Source: an uncultured Eubacteriales bacterium
GTDB lineage: Bacteria; Bacillota; Clostridia; Peptostreptococcales; Anaerovoracaceae
Assembly (NCBI GenBank): GCA_902786815.1
Contig: CADADV010000007.1
Coordinates: forward strand, 16,745-80,744
Direction: 5' to 3'
Length of the DNA stretch: 64,000 nt
Shown here: positions 16,524 through 26,235 of the stretch, in pieces
Numbering within the stretch: position 1 is the first letter of the stretch
Layout: every line of letters begins with the position of its first letter
Notes under the pieces: generated by a model
What the model saw: the letters and a program-made list of their open reading frames with translations, nothing else
Told to the model about the DNA's origin: nothing
Database searches by the model: none
Translations under genes and position numbers: made by a program

Positions 16524-16638
16524 TCGTTTCCTCGTCCTTGACTGATTGTCAATAATATCTTGATTTTCTTTCGTTTTACTCAATATTAAAACGCGCATAC
16601 AATATTGTCAAGAAATGATGAAAGTGAAGGTATCACCA
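16524..16638. promoter_or_regulatory. Divergent LysR/EamA control region
   Basis: The 115-base spacer between the two divergent starts is AT-rich. It has ATTGTCAA at both 16545-16552 and 16604-16611, one near each gene. The two copies are plausible regulator sites. No unambiguous -35/-10 pair stands out. Confidence 0.4.
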
Positions 16639-17556
16639 ATGCTGCACATCACCGATCAGAACCTTACAATCAGCTTTCGAACAGGCTGCCTGCTCATGGC
16701 CGCCTTGAGCATCGCCCGCGGTTCCTCCTTCCTGTTTTCAAAGTACCTCCTGGGAAGCTTGGAGCCCCTGAACCTTCTGGGAACTCGCTTCCTGCTGGCG
16801 TTTCTCATTCTCTTCGTGCTGTTCTCACGCAAAGTCATCGCAGACATCCGGAAAGATCCGCATGTGATCCACGCGTCTCTGCTTTTGGGCGGAGTATACT
16901 TTCTGTGCATGGCTGCCGAGCTGATCGGTCTGCAGTACACGACCGCTTCCACCTGCTCGTTCCTTGAAAACAGCGCTATCGTCATCGTCCCGATCATGGA
17001 AGCGTTCCTGCTGCGCAGATTCCCGAAACCGGTGATCATCGCAAGCACGGTCATTACATTCATTGGAATCGGTCTGATCGTGCTTCGCGGATCCGCAGAT
17101 GGGACCGCCGCCGAGAGCAGTCACTTCTTCGGAAGCCTTGGCCTGGGTGAGATCCTCTGCATGGTCGCTGCCCTGCTGTACGCGGCAGCCATTATTATCA
17201 CAGACCGCATCTCAAAAAAATATGACCCGCTGACACTCGGCATTCTGTATGTCGGAGTCATGGGTCTTTTGGGTCTGGCAGCATCGTTTATTTTTGAAAC
17301 ACCGCACCTTCCGCAGAGCGGATTCGAATGGATCATGCTTCTGGCGCTGGCGGTCCTGTGCACTGCATTCGGGTTCACGATACAGCCGGTGGCGCAGAAA
17401 CCGCTCTCTTCCGAAAGCGCCGGGATCATCTGCGCGCTCAATCCGCTCAGCACCGCCGTTCTCGGCTGGATCCTGATGGGAGATGCCTTGGGCGTCTCCG
17501 GCGTGATCGGAGCGATCCTCATCCTGGCAGGCATCATACTTCCAAACTTATTATAG
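16639..17556 (+). CDS. EamA/DMT-family transporter
   Basis: The 305 residues have ten predicted membrane helices in two EamA halves (first ending near residue 150 after FIGIGLIVL, second ending ILILAGIILPNLL). This is the drug/metabolite transporter layout, usually exporters of amino acids or small metabolites. GAAGGT sits 7 bases before the 16639 ATG, favouring it over 16615. It is divergent from a LysR regulator. Its last 6 bases overlap the tail of the converging gene at 17551. Confidence 0.85.
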   Translation: MLHITDQNLTISFRTGCLLMAALSIARGSSFLFSKYLLGSLEPLNLLGTRFLLAFLILFVLFSRKVIADIRKDPHVIHASLLLGGVYFLCMAAELIGLQYTTASTCSFLENSAIVIVPIMEAFLLRRFPKPVIIASTVITFIGIGLIVLRGSADGTAAESSHFFGSLGLGEILCMVAALLYAAAIIITDRISKKYDPLTLGILYVGVMGLLGLAASFIFETPHLPQSGFEWIMLLALAVLCTAFGFTIQPVAQKPLSSESAGIICALNPLSTAVLGWILMGDALGVSGVIGAILILAGIILPNLL

Positions 17557-18408
17557 CGACTTCAAGCCTTCTGGTCTCGGTGTGTACCCCTTGTTGATCA
17601 CGATCTGACCATCGTTGACCGGCTTCATCCTGGACTCCTCTTTGGGCATTTTGAAGTTTGTTTTCAACCGCAGGAAGTCCTGCAGCCAAACCGCCAGCCA
17701 AATCAGCATTCTCTTAAAACGCTTGAACCTTTTCTTCTTTTGAGGGGGCTCCCTTCCTACATCTGTTACGCCGTTGACATATCGGTCGGCGCCGGCCTGA
17801 ACTATCTTTGTCTGATAGATGGTAAAGCCTTCCGGAAATGCTTTTGCTGCAAGATAGTAAGCCAGCTGTTTTGTGCCGTAATTGGTCAATTGCTCATAGC
17901 CGTGTTTATTGTAGTAACAGGACGCCTTACCACGGCTGGAATGAACTGTAATCGAACGGAACCCGACTTCAACACAACGCGTCTGAGTCGGCGATAAGGC
18001 GCTGAGCATATATTCCACAAACGGATTGTCGAACCGCTTGTTGATAAACTCGATTTCTTCTTCATTCGGAGTCCAATGCAATCTCTCTTCCGAAAGTCTC
18101 TCTGCTTCATCCCACCGGAACATCGCTTTGAAAAAGAAGAAAACACAGAGAATCAGCAAAGCAATGAATGCTCCGGAATATATGATGATTTCATGTGTCA
18201 GAATATCATCTGAAGCCAAATTTCCTTTCACCTTGCTCATCTTCGCAATCGTCTTCAGGATATTCCCGAGCAAATTGCCTGCTCCTGTTACGCATCCGAT
18301 TCCGAGGAGCATATAAATCGTGCTTCTGATGTTGCATCTTTTGATTTTCTTTATTATTTTCTGATCTTCACTTTCGTGATAGTTTTCCCAATCCTGTTCT
18401 GTTTTCAT
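17551..18408 (-). CDS. Hypothetical membrane protein
   Basis: I do not recognise this 285-residue protein. It has two membrane helices (about 31-50 and 76-93). A cytoplasmic middle domain (about 105-215) follows, with a beta-rich stretch TRCVEVGFRSITVHSS that resembles a small sensing or scaffold fold. A very basic segment (PQKKKRFKRFKRM) comes next and then an amphipathic or third membrane helix (LIWLAVWLQDFL). It may be co-transcribed with nothing else, since the upstream minus-strand gene starts 28 bases after this one ends its leader. Membrane-associated and basic is all that can be said. Confidence 0.6.
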   Translation of the reverse strand: MKTEQDWENYHESEDQKIIKKIKRCNIRSTIYMLLGIGCVTGAGNLLGNILKTIAKMSKVKGNLASDDILTHEIIIYSGAFIALLILCVFFFFKAMFRWDEAERLSEERLHWTPNEEEIEFINKRFDNPFVEYMLSALSPTQTRCVEVGFRSITVHSSRGKASCYYNKHGYEQLTNYGTKQLAYYLAAKAFPEGFTIYQTKIVQAGADRYVNGVTDVGREPPQKKKRFKRFKRMLIWLAVWLQDFLRLKTNFKMPKEESRMKPVNDGQIVINKGYTPRPEGLKSL

Positions 18409-18435
18409 TTCTCTTTCTCAAACGTTTTTGCGATT

Positions 18436-18858
18436 CTATTCTTCCGGCGACCAGGACGGCTGCACTTCATCGATCTGCAGAACCCCGTCTGTCTTCGCTG
18501 CGACCTGATACTGGTCTTCATAGACGATCTCTCCCGGCGTGTTCGTGTACACCACATAATAAGGATGGTTGTACCGCTCGAGCAGCCACAAAGCAGGCCG
18601 GATCATCTTCATCATCTCATGAGTGTTTTCTGTTTTGAACCAGCAAACCACAGGTTCTTGTCTTTTGCACGGCTCAGGCCACGGGAGTGTTTCCGCAAAC
18701 CAGTCGTCGATTTCCCGGTACAGATCTGCATCCTCTTCCTCCATGACATCCTCCTGGATCAGCTGCCAGCACATGCTGAAGATGCCCTTGGCGTACATCG
18801 TGTTCTTCGCCAGTTCCTTGCCCTGGATCCTCACGTATTTGTATTTCGGTTTGCTCAT
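18436..18858 (-). CDS. Hypothetical soluble protein
   Basis: This acidic protein of 140 residues (MSKPKYKYVRIQGKELAKNT at the start) has helical and strand-like stretches but no motif I recognise. AGGAGGT lies 7 bases before the 18858 ATG, so that start is secure. A longer frame upstream runs back through a terminator and is spurious. It ends 27 bases before the hypothetical membrane protein gene, which may be co-transcribed. Confidence 0.65.
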   Translation of the reverse strand: MSKPKYKYVRIQGKELAKNTMYAKGIFSMCWQLIQEDVMEEEDADLYREIDDWFAETLPWPEPCKRQEPVVCWFKTENTHEMMKMIRPALWLLERYNHPYYVVYTNTPGEIVYEDQYQVAAKTDGVLQIDEVQPSWSPEE

Positions 18859-18902
18859 ACGGCACCTCCTGTTCACGCGCATAGTATACCATATTTCCGC
18901 AC

Positions 18903-18946
18903 AAAAAAACCCGGCAAGGTCTTCAATGATGTGCCGGGTTTTTTTG
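18903..18946. terminator. Bidirectional terminator
   Basis: AACCCGGCA (18908-18916) pairs with TGCCGGGTT (18932-18940). An A run on the left and a T run on the right let it work in both directions. It ends the cysK transcript from the right. Confidence 0.8.
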
Positions 18947-18999
18947 CAAGTCGATTGTCCATGTATCAGTAAGGAGGATTCTAACACATATTTGATTTT

Positions 19000-19932
19000 C
19001 TATTCAGTGAACAGCGCTGTGGAGTAGTATCTGTCGCCGCTGTCAGGCAGCAGTACGACGATGGTCTTGCCTTTGTTCTCCGGTTTCTTCGCGTACTCAA
19101 TTCCTGCGTGCAGCGCTGCGCCGGAGGAGATGCCTACGGAGATGCCTTCCTTCTTGGCCAGATACTTCGCCGCCGCAAAAGCATCCTCGCCGTCTGCGCG
19201 GAAGATCTCATCATATACCGCGGTGTTCAGCACATCCGGAATGAACCCTGCGCCGATGCCCTGGATCTTATGGGGGCCGGCCTTCCCTTCGGAGAGGACC
19301 GGTGAATCGTCCGGCTCAAGGGCAACGATCTTCACATCCGGTTTCTGACTCTTAAGGTATTCCCCTGTGCCGGTCAGTGTGCCGCCGGTGCCTACGCCGG
19401 CGATGAAGATGTCGACGGCGCCGTCTGTATCGTTCCAGATCTCCGGACCGGTAGTCGCCTTATGGACGGCCGGGTTGGCCGGATTGACGAACTGTCCCGG
19501 AATGAATCCACCCGGAATCTCATCCGCCAGTTCTTCTGCTTTTTCGATGGCGCCCTTCATGCCTTTGGCTCCTTCTGTGAGAACGATCTCCGCGCCGTAC
19601 GCCTTCAGGATATTTCTTCTCTCTACGCTCATGGTTTCCGGCATGGTCAGGATCGCGCGGTACCCCTTGGCCGCCGCGATCGCCGCCAGACCGATTCCTG
19701 TGTTGCCCGAGGTCGGCTCGATGATCACGGAACCTTCCTTCAGGATCCCCTTCTCCTCTGCGTCCTCGATCATGGACTTGGCGATTCTGTCTTTGACGCT
19801 GCCCGCCGGATTGAAATACTCCAGCTTGACCAGGAGAGTCGCCTCCAGTCCCAGATCCTTTTCGATATTGACCACTTCTACGAGCGGTGTGTTTCCGATC
19901 AGTCCCAGTGTTCCTTTATAAATATTAGCCAT
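19000..19932 (-). CDS. cysK: Cysteine synthase A
   Basis: This 310-residue PLP enzyme makes cysteine from O-acetylserine and sulfide. The PLP Lys lies in AGSVKDRIA, with the substrate loop TSGNTGIG and the phosphate-binding loop GVGTGGTLTGTG. Length and motifs are those of ordinary CysK. It is next to metY and the Rrf2 regulator on the same island, suggesting shared control by sulfur status. The start ATG at 19932 has a GGAGGC site. Confidence 0.95.
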   Translation of the reverse strand: MANIYKGTLGLIGNTPLVEVVNIEKDLGLEATLLVKLEYFNPAGSVKDRIAKSMIEDAEEKGILKEGSVIIEPTSGNTGIGLAAIAAAKGYRAILTMPETMSVERRNILKAYGAEIVLTEGAKGMKGAIEKAEELADEIPGGFIPGQFVNPANPAVHKATTGPEIWNDTDGAVDIFIAGVGTGGTLTGTGEYLKSQKPDVKIVALEPDDSPVLSEGKAGPHKIQGIGAGFIPDVLNTAVYDEIFRADGEDAFAAAKYLAKKEGISVGISSGAALHAGIEYAKKPENKGKTIVVLLPDSGDRYYSTALFTE

Positions 19933-19965
19933 TTGTATGTGCCTCCTTTTATTGTTCTACTATGT

Positions 19966-19996
19966 ATTATACACCTATGTTGTATTGGTTTTGCAA
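19966..19996 (-). promoter_or_regulatory. cysK promoter
   Basis: TATAAT (19971-19966) and TTGCAA (19996-19991) on the minus strand are 19 bases apart, slightly long. Half-sites ACCAATAC and TAGGT lie between them and resemble one arm of the metY operator, at low strength. Confidence 0.5.
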
Positions 19997-20035
19997 TGCT
20001 GTTATGCAGTTATTATTTGCAGCTACTGTTTGCAG

Positions 20036-21319
20036 TTATTTCGCCGCTTCAAACCCCTTTTCCAGATCTGCGATGATATCGTCGATATGCTCCGTTCCGA
20101 TGGACAGCCGGATCGTTCCCGGGAAGATTCCCTGGTCAGCCAGTTCTTCTTCCGTAAGCTGGGAGTGGGTCGTTGTCGCCGGGTGGATGACCAGGCTCTT
20201 TACATCCGCTACATTCGCCAGCAGTGAGAAGATCTCCAGCCCGTCGATGAACTTCCAGGCTTCCTCCTGCCCGCCTTTGATCTCAAAGGTGAAGATGGAT
20301 CCGCCGCCGTTCGGGAAGTACTTTTCATACAGCGCGTGCTGCGGGTGATCCGGCAGCGCCGGGTGATTGATCTTCGTGACCTGCGGATGCGCGCTCAGAT
20401 ACTCTATGACCTTCTTCGTATTTTCCACATGCCGTTCGACTCTGAGTGACAGGGTCTCCACTCCCTGCAAAATCAGGAAGGCGTTGAATGGTGAAATCGT
20501 AGCGCCCGTATCTCTGAGCAGGATCGCGCGGATGTATGTGACGAAGGCCGCCGGGCCGACTGCGTCATAGAAGGATACGCCGTGGTAGCTCGGGTTCGGA
20601 TCAGCGATGTTGCAGAACTTGCCGCTGGCTTTCCAGTCGAACTTGCCGGATTCAACGATGATGCCGCCGATGGTCGTTCCGTGACCGCCCAGAAACTTGG
20701 TTGCAGAGTGGACGACGATGTCCGCGCCGTGTTCGATCGGCCGGATCAGGTACGGCGTTCCGAAGGTGTTGTCGATCACCAGCGGCAGTCCATTCTTATG
20801 CGCGATCTCCGCAATGGCGTCGATGTCGGGGATATCGCTGTTCGGATTGCCCAGCGTCTCCAGGAAAATCGCTCTGGTGTTCTCCTGAATGGCCCCCTCT
20901 ACTTCTTCCAGATTATGCGCGTCCACAAATGTGGTTTCGACTCCGTACTGCGGGAGCGTATGCTCCAACAGATTGAAGGTGCCGCCGTAGATGGTCTTCT
21001 GGGCGACGATGTGGCCGCCGTTTGCCGCCAGCGCCTGGATCGTATAGGTGATGGCTGCTGCGCCGGATGCCAGCGCCAGACCTGCGCTGCCCCCTTCCAG
21101 AGCCGCCACTCTGTCTTCCAGAACGGCCTGCGTGGAATTGGTCAGCCTGCTGTAGATGTTACCCGGGTCAGCCAGTCCGAACCGGTCAGCCGCATGCTGC
21201 GCGTTATGGAATACATAGGCGGTGGTCGCGTAGATCGGTACTGCTCTCGCGTCCGTTGCCGGATCTGCCTGTTCCTGTCCTACATGTAACTGTAATGTTT
21301 CAAATTTATAATCACTCAT
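20036..21319 (-). CDS. metY: O-acetylhomoserine sulfhydrylase
   Basis: This 427-residue PLP enzyme of the Cys/Met metabolism family turns O-acetylhomoserine plus sulfide into homocysteine. The PLP Lys is in [13 protein letters not shown]. The N-terminus [17 protein letters not shown] is typical of this subgroup. With CysK it supplies both branches of sulfur assimilation. It has a strong promoter (21361-21389) overlaid by a palindrome and is divergent from an Rrf2 regulator. Confidence 0.93.
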   Translation of the reverse strand: MSDYKFETLQLHVGQEQADPATDARAVPIYATTAYVFHNAQHAADRFGLADPGNIYSRLTNSTQAVLEDRVAALEGGSAGLALASGAAAITYTIQALAANGGHIVAQKTIYGGTFNLLEHTLPQYGVETTFVDAHNLEEVEGAIQENTRAIFLETLGNPNSDIPDIDAIAEIAHKNGLPLVIDNTFGTPYLIRPIEHGADIVVHSATKFLGGHGTTIGGIIVESGKFDWKASGKFCNIADPNPSYHGVSFYDAVGPAAFVTYIRAILLRDTGATISPFNAFLILQGVETLSLRVERHVENTKKVIEYLSAHPQVTKINHPALPDHPQHALYEKYFPNGGGSIFTFEIKGGQEEAWKFIDGLEIFSLLANVADVKSLVIHPATTTHSQLTEEELADQGIFPGTIRLSIGTEHIDDIIADLEKGFEAAK

Positions 21320-21360
21320 TGTTCCTCATTCCTTTCCTCTGTGTTTGTTTTGATGGTGAG

Positions 21361-21395
21361 ATATTAACACCACTTACCTACTGTGTCAATAGGTA
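21361..21395 (-). promoter_or_regulatory. metY promoter with Rrf2-type operator
   Basis: TTGACA (21389-21384) and TAATAT (21366-21361) are 17 bases apart on the minus strand. A 21-base inverted repeat (21375-21395, arms TACCTA and TAGGTA around TTGACACAG) covers the -35. It lies between metY and an Rrf2 gene, so it is the obvious repressor site. A second AT-rich inverted repeat, CTATTTAC/GTAAAATAG (21419-21441), sits nearer the Rrf2 start and may mediate autoregulation. Confidence 0.65.
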
Positions 21396-21494
21396 TTTTA
21401 GAAAAAAGTTGAAAAATCTATTTACCCTATAGTAAAATAGGCGATAGAAGCAAGCGACTAAATAGAACAGGCATCATGAAATGGGGAATATGAC

Positions 21495-21917
21495 ATGATT
21501 TCAACGAAAGGACGTTACGCGCTGCGCGTTATGATCGACCTGGCGCAGCATGAGGGTGAAGGAAACATTCCTTTGAAAGACATCGCGGAAAGGCAGGACA
21601 TCTCCAAGAAATACCTGGAGATCATCGTCAAGGAACTTGTCAAAGGCGGAATGCTGCACGGCGTCAGCGGCAAAGGAGGCGGCTACAGCCTCATCAGAAA
21701 ACCTGACGAATACACCGTCGGCGAGATCCTGGAACTCATGGAAGGCACTCTCGCACCAGTAGCCTGTCTGCTTGAAGGTGCGGACTCCTGCCCGCGGTCA
21801 GACACCTGCCTGACCCTGCCCATGTGGAAAGAATACTATGAGATGATCCACGGTTTCTTCTATGAAAAAAAACTCAGCGACCTTCTCGGGTCCAGAGATC
21901 CTGTCTATTATATTTAA
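21495..21917 (+). CDS. Rrf2-family regulator (CymR/IscR-like)
   Basis: The 140 residues have an N-terminal winged helix with STKGRYALRVMIDLA and the recognition segment SGKGGGYSLIRKP. Three cysteines sit in ACLLEGADSCPRSDTC, the place where IscR binds a [2Fe-2S] cluster. CymR of low-GC Gram-positives, the cysteine regulator, lacks a full triad and acts with CysK. Position between metY and downstream genes favours sulfur control, while the triad leaves iron-sulfur sensing possible. The ribosome site is weak. Confidence 0.85.
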   Translation: MISTKGRYALRVMIDLAQHEGEGNIPLKDIAERQDISKKYLEIIVKELVKGGMLHGVSGKGGGYSLIRKPDEYTVGEILELMEGTLAPVACLLEGADSCPRSDTCLTLPMWKEYYEMIHGFFYEKKLSDLLGSRDPVYYI

Positions 21918-21958
21918 CTATCAGGGAATCCGTTCGTTTGGAATCAGAATCTAAGGAA

Positions 21959-23008
21959 TCAGACGAAGAAGAAGGCTGTGCCGATCATGACGTACACTGT
22001 CACCAGCTGCAGCCCTTCCAGCCAGTTGGACTCGCCGTCGGCGGCGACTCTGTTGGCGATGAGAACCGAAGCAAAGACCGAAACGATCTCAAACGGCGTG
22101 AACACGATGCTCATGGGCTTGAAGCAGAGGCTCAGCAGCGTCAGCACAGGAACGACAAACAAGATGATCTGCAGACTGGATCCAAGGGCGATCTCAACTG
22201 CAGCGTTCATCTTGTTTTTGATTGCCATGATGACGGCGGAGGAGTGCTCTGCCGCATTGCCGATGATCGGAACGAGAATGATGCCGACAAAGACCTTTGA
22301 CAGGCCGGCGCTTTCGGCCATCGGCTCGACCGTTCCCACGAAGATTTCAGAAAGGACCGCGATACAGATCGTCGACGCTACGAGCAATCCGATGGCAGCC
22401 GGCAGAGACATGGATGGTTTCTCACCATCATCAGAGATGATCGTCTCCTCATAGAGCTGCCGGTGCGTGACAAAGACGAACACGAACTGCATCACATAAA
22501 CCAGAAGCATCAGGATCGCGATGATAACGCTGAGGCCTTCGTAGGTTGTTGTCAGGCTGCGCTCCGGAAATGCATGAGTGAAAATCGCAGGTATTGCCAG
22601 CGCGAGCGCGGAAAGAAGCAGCATGCTCGAAGTGATGTTGATGGAATTTCTATTGAATTTCTGCGTCTTGAACTTTATCCCGCCGCACAGCATGGACATG
22701 CCGAGCACCAGCAGGATATTGCCGATCACCGACCCGGCCAGGGACGCTTTGACTACGTCAAACATACCGGCTTTCATGGCAACGAACGCGATGATCAGTT
22801 CCGTCGCGTTTCCGAATGTCGCGTTCAAAAGCCCGCCGATCCTCTGGCCGCAATAGCACGCGATCACATCTGTGCTCTTGCCCATAATTCCCGCCAACGG
22901 AATGATTGCCAGCGAACTGCACGCAAACAGGAGCGGGTCCGAAAGCCCCATCAGTTTTCCGACTATTGTAGCCGGGAGGAATATCAGCAGTATGTACAGA
23001 AATTTCAT
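21959..23008 (-). CDS. Ca2+/H+ antiporter (CaCA/CAX family)
   Basis: The 349 residues have about eleven membrane helices and the two inverted signature segments GNATELIIAFVAM (alpha-1, near residue 66) and GNAAEHSSAVIMA (alpha-2, near 250), whose acidic residues bind the cation. Such exchangers expel calcium against the proton gradient. It is 31 bases downstream of guaB and may share its transcript, though the functions are unrelated. Confidence 0.9.
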   Translation of the reverse strand: MKFLYILLIFLPATIVGKLMGLSDPLLFACSSLAIIPLAGIMGKSTDVIACYCGQRIGGLLNATFGNATELIIAFVAMKAGMFDVVKASLAGSVIGNILLVLGMSMLCGGIKFKTQKFNRNSINITSSMLLLSALALAIPAIFTHAFPERSLTTTYEGLSVIIAILMLLVYVMQFVFVFVTHRQLYEETIISDDGEKPSMSLPAAIGLLVASTICIAVLSEIFVGTVEPMAESAGLSKVFVGIILVPIIGNAAEHSSAVIMAIKNKMNAAVEIALGSSLQIILFVVPVLTLLSLCFKPMSIVFTPFEIVSVFASVLIANRVAADGESNWLEGLQLVTVYVMIGTAFFFV

Positions 23009-23039
23009 CCTATGGTCCCTCGCGCGTTTATGAAAACGC

Positions 23040-24548
23040 CTACTTGATTGCTCCGTTGACGGAATCCTTGAGGATAACGTCGTGAGCGCCGCCTTCCACG
23101 ATGCTGGTGGCGGACACGAGGGTCAGCTTCGCGTTTTCCTGGAGATCCTTGATTGTCAGTGTGCCGCAGTTGCACATGGTGGACTTGACTTTGAGGAGGG
23201 ACTGGCGCACGTTGTCGCTGAGCGAGCCGGCGTACGGAACGTAGGAGTCGACGCCTTCTTCGAACTTCATACGGGCGTCGCCGCCAAGGTCGTAGCGCTG
23301 CCAGTTACGGGCGCGTGCAGAACCTTCGCCCCAGTACTCCTTGTAGTAATTTCCGTTGATCTGGATCTTGTTTGTCGGTGATTCATCGAACCGTGAGAAG
23401 TAACGGCCGAGCATGAGGAAGTCCGCCCCCATGGCCAGCGCCAGCGTCATATGATAGTCATAGACGATGCCGCCGTCTGAGCAGATCGGAACATAGATTC
23501 CGGTTTCTTCGAAATACTCGTTTCTTGCCTGCGCAACTTCAATTACAGCCGATGCCTGGCCGCGGCCTATACCCTTCTGTTCACGGGTGATGCAAATGCT
23601 TCCGCCGCCGATGCCGATTTTCACGAAGTCTGCACCTGCTTCTGCCAGGAAACGGAATCCCTCGCCGTCCACGACATTGCCGGCGCCGATCTTGACATCG
23701 TCGCCATACTTGTCTCTTACAAACTTGAGCGTTTCTGCCTGCCACTCGGAGAAGCCTTCACTGGAGTCGATGCAGAGCACATCCGCGCCCGCTTCCACGA
23801 GTGCAGGGATCCGCTCCTCAAAATCACGGGTGTTGACGCCTGCGCCGACAACGTATCTCTTATCTGCGTCCAGAAGCTCATCCGGATACTCTTTATGTGC
23901 AATGTAGTCTTTGCGGAAGACGAAGTAGACAAGGCGCTGTTTGTCGTCGACCACCGGCAGCGCGTTCAGCTTGTAATCCCAGAGCATGTTGTTGGCTTCG
24001 CTCAGGGTGATGCCTTCGCGGGCGTATACCAGCTTGTCGAACGGCGTCATGAATTCAGATACGAGCGTGTCCGGTGACATTCTGCTGACCCTGTAGTCAC
24101 GGCTTGTGACCATACCTACCATTTTGCCTTCTGCAGTACCGTCCTCTGTGACCGCAGTTGTCGAATGACCTGTCCGCTCCTTGAGATCCAGCAGATCCGC
24201 CAGTGTCTGATCCGGGCGGATGTTGGTGTTGCTGCGGACGAAACCCGCCTTGTGGTTCTTGACCTTCTGCACCATTGCCGCCTGGCTTTCGATTGGCTGG
24301 GATCCGAAGATGAAGGAGATGCCGCCTTCTTTTGCCAGCGCGATGGCCAGTTCATCGCCCGATACGGCCTGCATGATCGCAGACGTCATCGGGATGTTCA
24401 TGGAGATCTTAGGTTGTTCACCTTTTTTGAATTTCGTTACCGGTGTCTTCAGCGAAACGTTCTCGACCCGGCAGTCTGTCGATGAGTAACCCGGTACCAG
24501 CAGATATTCGTTAAAAGTTCTCGATGGTTCGTCACAATAAAAAGCCAT
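23040..24548 (-). CDS. guaB: IMP dehydrogenase
   Basis: The 502 residues form a TIM barrel with two inserted CBS motifs (about 95-215). The flavin-free NAD-dependent active site [18 protein letters not shown] includes the catalytic Cys and the mobile flap begins near VPICSDGG. It catalyses IMP to XMP, the committed step to GMP. A GGGAG site precedes the ATG. No purine riboswitch is visible in the 48-base gap to the next gene, so it is probably read from upstream with idi. Confidence 0.93.
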   Translation of the reverse strand: MAFYCDEPSRTFNEYLLVPGYSSTDCRVENVSLKTPVTKFKKGEQPKISMNIPMTSAIMQAVSGDELAIALAKEGGISFIFGSQPIESQAAMVQKVKNHKAGFVRSNTNIRPDQTLADLLDLKERTGHSTTAVTEDGTAEGKMVGMVTSRDYRVSRMSPDTLVSEFMTPFDKLVYAREGITLSEANNMLWDYKLNALPVVDDKQRLVYFVFRKDYIAHKEYPDELLDADKRYVVGAGVNTRDFEERIPALVEAGADVLCIDSSEGFSEWQAETLKFVRDKYGDDVKIGAGNVVDGEGFRFLAEAGADFVKIGIGGGSICITREQKGIGRGQASAVIEVAQARNEYFEETGIYVPICSDGGIVYDYHMTLALAMGADFLMLGRYFSRFDESPTNKIQINGNYYKEYWGEGSARARNWQRYDLGGDARMKFEEGVDSYVPYAGSLSDNVRQSLLKVKSTMCNCGTLTIKDLQENAKLTLVSATSIVEGGAHDVILKDSVNGAIK

Positions 24549-24596
24549 TTTTTCTCCCTTCCTCTCAAACCAGATAATTATGCAAACTCTATCTTC

Positions 24597-25259
24597 TCAG
24601 TATTTGATCAGCTTTGATGCTTCACTGTTCAGTGACCCGTATTCTTCTCCGTCGGTAGCGATCAGCAACGCAGGCAAAAACCACGCTGCGTACTTGCCGG
24701 GATTTTTGAGCACATCCTGCATGACGTCCGCCACATCGACGAATTCCATGCGGGACGCTTCCTCCGGATTGGGCTGCGGTTCCTTGTCGAGCAGGTCCTT
24801 CCGGAGCCATCCGATCAGCACATGATCGAACTCATGCTCCGTCAGTCCATTGTCGAACTCCGCAGTGTAGACGAACGCGCCTTTTTCCTCCAGGGCATTC
24901 GCAGCGCCGGCTTCGCCGTCCTCCAGATCAGATACGGTGTATCCGGTCTCTTCAGGCAGTCTCCGCGCAGCTGCTTCAAGCAGTGCCTCTCCGCTTCTCG
25001 GGTGAGAGCAGCAGCTGTTGGCCCAAAGTCCGCCGGAGTGGTACTTGTTTTCCGCCCGCTGCTGGATCAGCAGCTGGATGTGGAAAGTCCTCGTCCCATC
25101 AGGTTCATCGACCAGAATCTTCCGGAATATGAATATAGAAAACGCGCGGTGAAGAAGCCCCTTTTCATGGGCCTCAAGCTTACCAACGCGTCCTGTTTCT
25201 CTATCCTGTTCATCCACAAGAATGATCTGGTCTTCCAATTTTCTCTCTCCGCTACGCAA
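24597..25259 (-). CDS. idi: Isopentenyl-diphosphate isomerase, type 1-like
   Basis: This Nudix-fold protein of about 213-220 residues has the type 1 idi landmarks: HRAFSIFIF, LWANSCCSHPRSGE (active-site Cys and metal-binding His) and the helix EAAARRLPEETGY. It interconverts IPP and DMAPP. The printed start is a TTG without a ribosome site. TTG at 25238 has GGAG six bases upstream and is the more likely start. It lies tightly between a DJ-1 gene and guaB. Confidence 0.85.
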   Translation of the reverse strand: MRSGERKLEDQIILVDEQDRETGRVGKLEAHEKGLLHRAFSIFIFRKILVDEPDGTRTFHIQLLIQQRAENKYHSGGLWANSCCSHPRSGEALLEAAARRLPEETGYTVSDLEDGEAGAANALEEKGAFVYTAEFDNGLTEHEFDHVLIGWLRKDLLDKEPQPNPEEASRMEFVDVADVMQDVLKNPGKYAAWFLPALLIATDGEEYGSLNSEASKLIKY

Positions 25260-25264
25260 CGCAG

Positions 25265-25822
25265 TTATATTTCCCCAATTCTATCATATAAAAGACCTGT
25301 TGCAACCTCTTTTTTGGTCTTTTCGCCTTTAAGAAAACCAACGAGGGCAAGGGCGAATTCCATTGCAAGCGCCGGTCCCATCCCCGTAATTACGCCGCCG
25401 TCGATAGTCACAGTCTCTCCGGTCGGCTTCGCGCCTGCAAGGTAGTCTTCCATTCCCGGGTAGATCGTGGCGTTCTTTCCTTCCAGCGCACCATGGGCAG
25501 CCAATGCCAGTGGCGCCGCGCAGATCGCAGCCTGCGGTTTTCCTGCTTTTGCAAACTCTTTGATCCGGGATGTAAGTCCTGCGTGATCCCGCAGATTCGT
25601 TGCACCCGGAAGTCCGCCCGGCAGGACGATCATCTCGCAGGCGCCATAGTCCGCATCCTCAAAGAGCATGTCTGCTTCGATGTTGATTCCGTGGGCGCCT
25701 TTAACGAGCAGGTTTCCTGTGACTGAAACCATCTTCGCATCAACGCCGGCTCTCCGCAATACATCGACGCAGGTGAGGGCTTCCACCTCTTCGTATCCTT
25801 CTGCCAAATGTATAAATACCAT
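25265..25822 (-). CDS. DJ-1/PfpI-family protein
   Basis: The 185 residues have the nucleophile-elbow Cys in AAICAAPLAL (near residue 101) and the Glu of the AEGYEEVEAL opening, as in YajL/DJ-1. These proteins protect against oxidative or carbonyl damage. Some are called deglycases, which is disputed. GGAGGC lies ahead of the ATG. It ends 6 bases before idi, so the genes are likely co-transcribed. Confidence 0.88.
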   Translation of the reverse strand: MVFIHLAEGYEEVEALTCVDVLRRAGVDAKMVSVTGNLLVKGAHGINIEADMLFEDADYGACEMIVLPGGLPGATNLRDHAGLTSRIKEFAKAGKPQAAICAAPLALAAHGALEGKNATIYPGMEDYLAGAKPTGETVTIDGGVITGMGPALAMEFALALVGFLKGEKTKKEVATGLLYDRIGEI

Positions 25823-25851
25823 CTCGTGCCTCCTTATTGCTTCGCACTATC

Positions 25852-26223
25852 TTACTTCATGAATGTATCGATCGCGGATTTGAGTTCTTCCAAAGCCTCC
25901 ATGTCGTCCTGCTGCACGGCTTCGACGATGCAGGTGGACATGTGCTCCTTCAGCACGGCGCGACTGACCCCCTGCAGGGCTGAGTTCACCGCCGAAAGCT
26001 GTATGAGCACATCTGTGCAGTCCCGGTCGTTTTCAATCATCTTTTTAACGGACTCCATGTGACCGATAATACGCGACATCCTGTTGAGCACGGCCTTCTT
26101 ATGCTCCGGTGAATGGGTATGGGTATGCTCCCCGTGAACATGCACATGTACATGCTCCCCCTCGCCATGGCTATGCGTGTGAGTGTGGCTATGCCCATCA
26201 TGAGTATGCTTATGTTCTGTCAT
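25852..26223 (-). CDS. CsoR/FrmR-family regulator with His-rich N-terminus
   Basis: The 123 residues combine a CsoR-type helical bundle (about 40-123) with an unusual extension of about 37 residues that is nearly half histidine (HTHTHSHGEGEHVHVHVHG). The bundle keeps the Cys-His-Cys set (DCTDVL, then EHMSTC), which binds Cu(I) in CsoR proteins. AGGAGG sits 7 bases before ATG 26223. No copper pump is adjacent. It may sense copper, nickel, cobalt or zinc, and the tail may store or pre-bind metal. Confidence 0.85.
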   Translation of the reverse strand: MTEHKHTHDGHSHTHTHSHGEGEHVHVHVHGEHTHTHSPEHKKAVLNRMSRIIGHMESVKKMIENDRDCTDVLIQLSAVNSALQGVSRAVLKEHMSTCIVEAVQQDDMEALEELKSAIDTFMK

Positions 26224-26235
26224 TTTCAATTCCTC

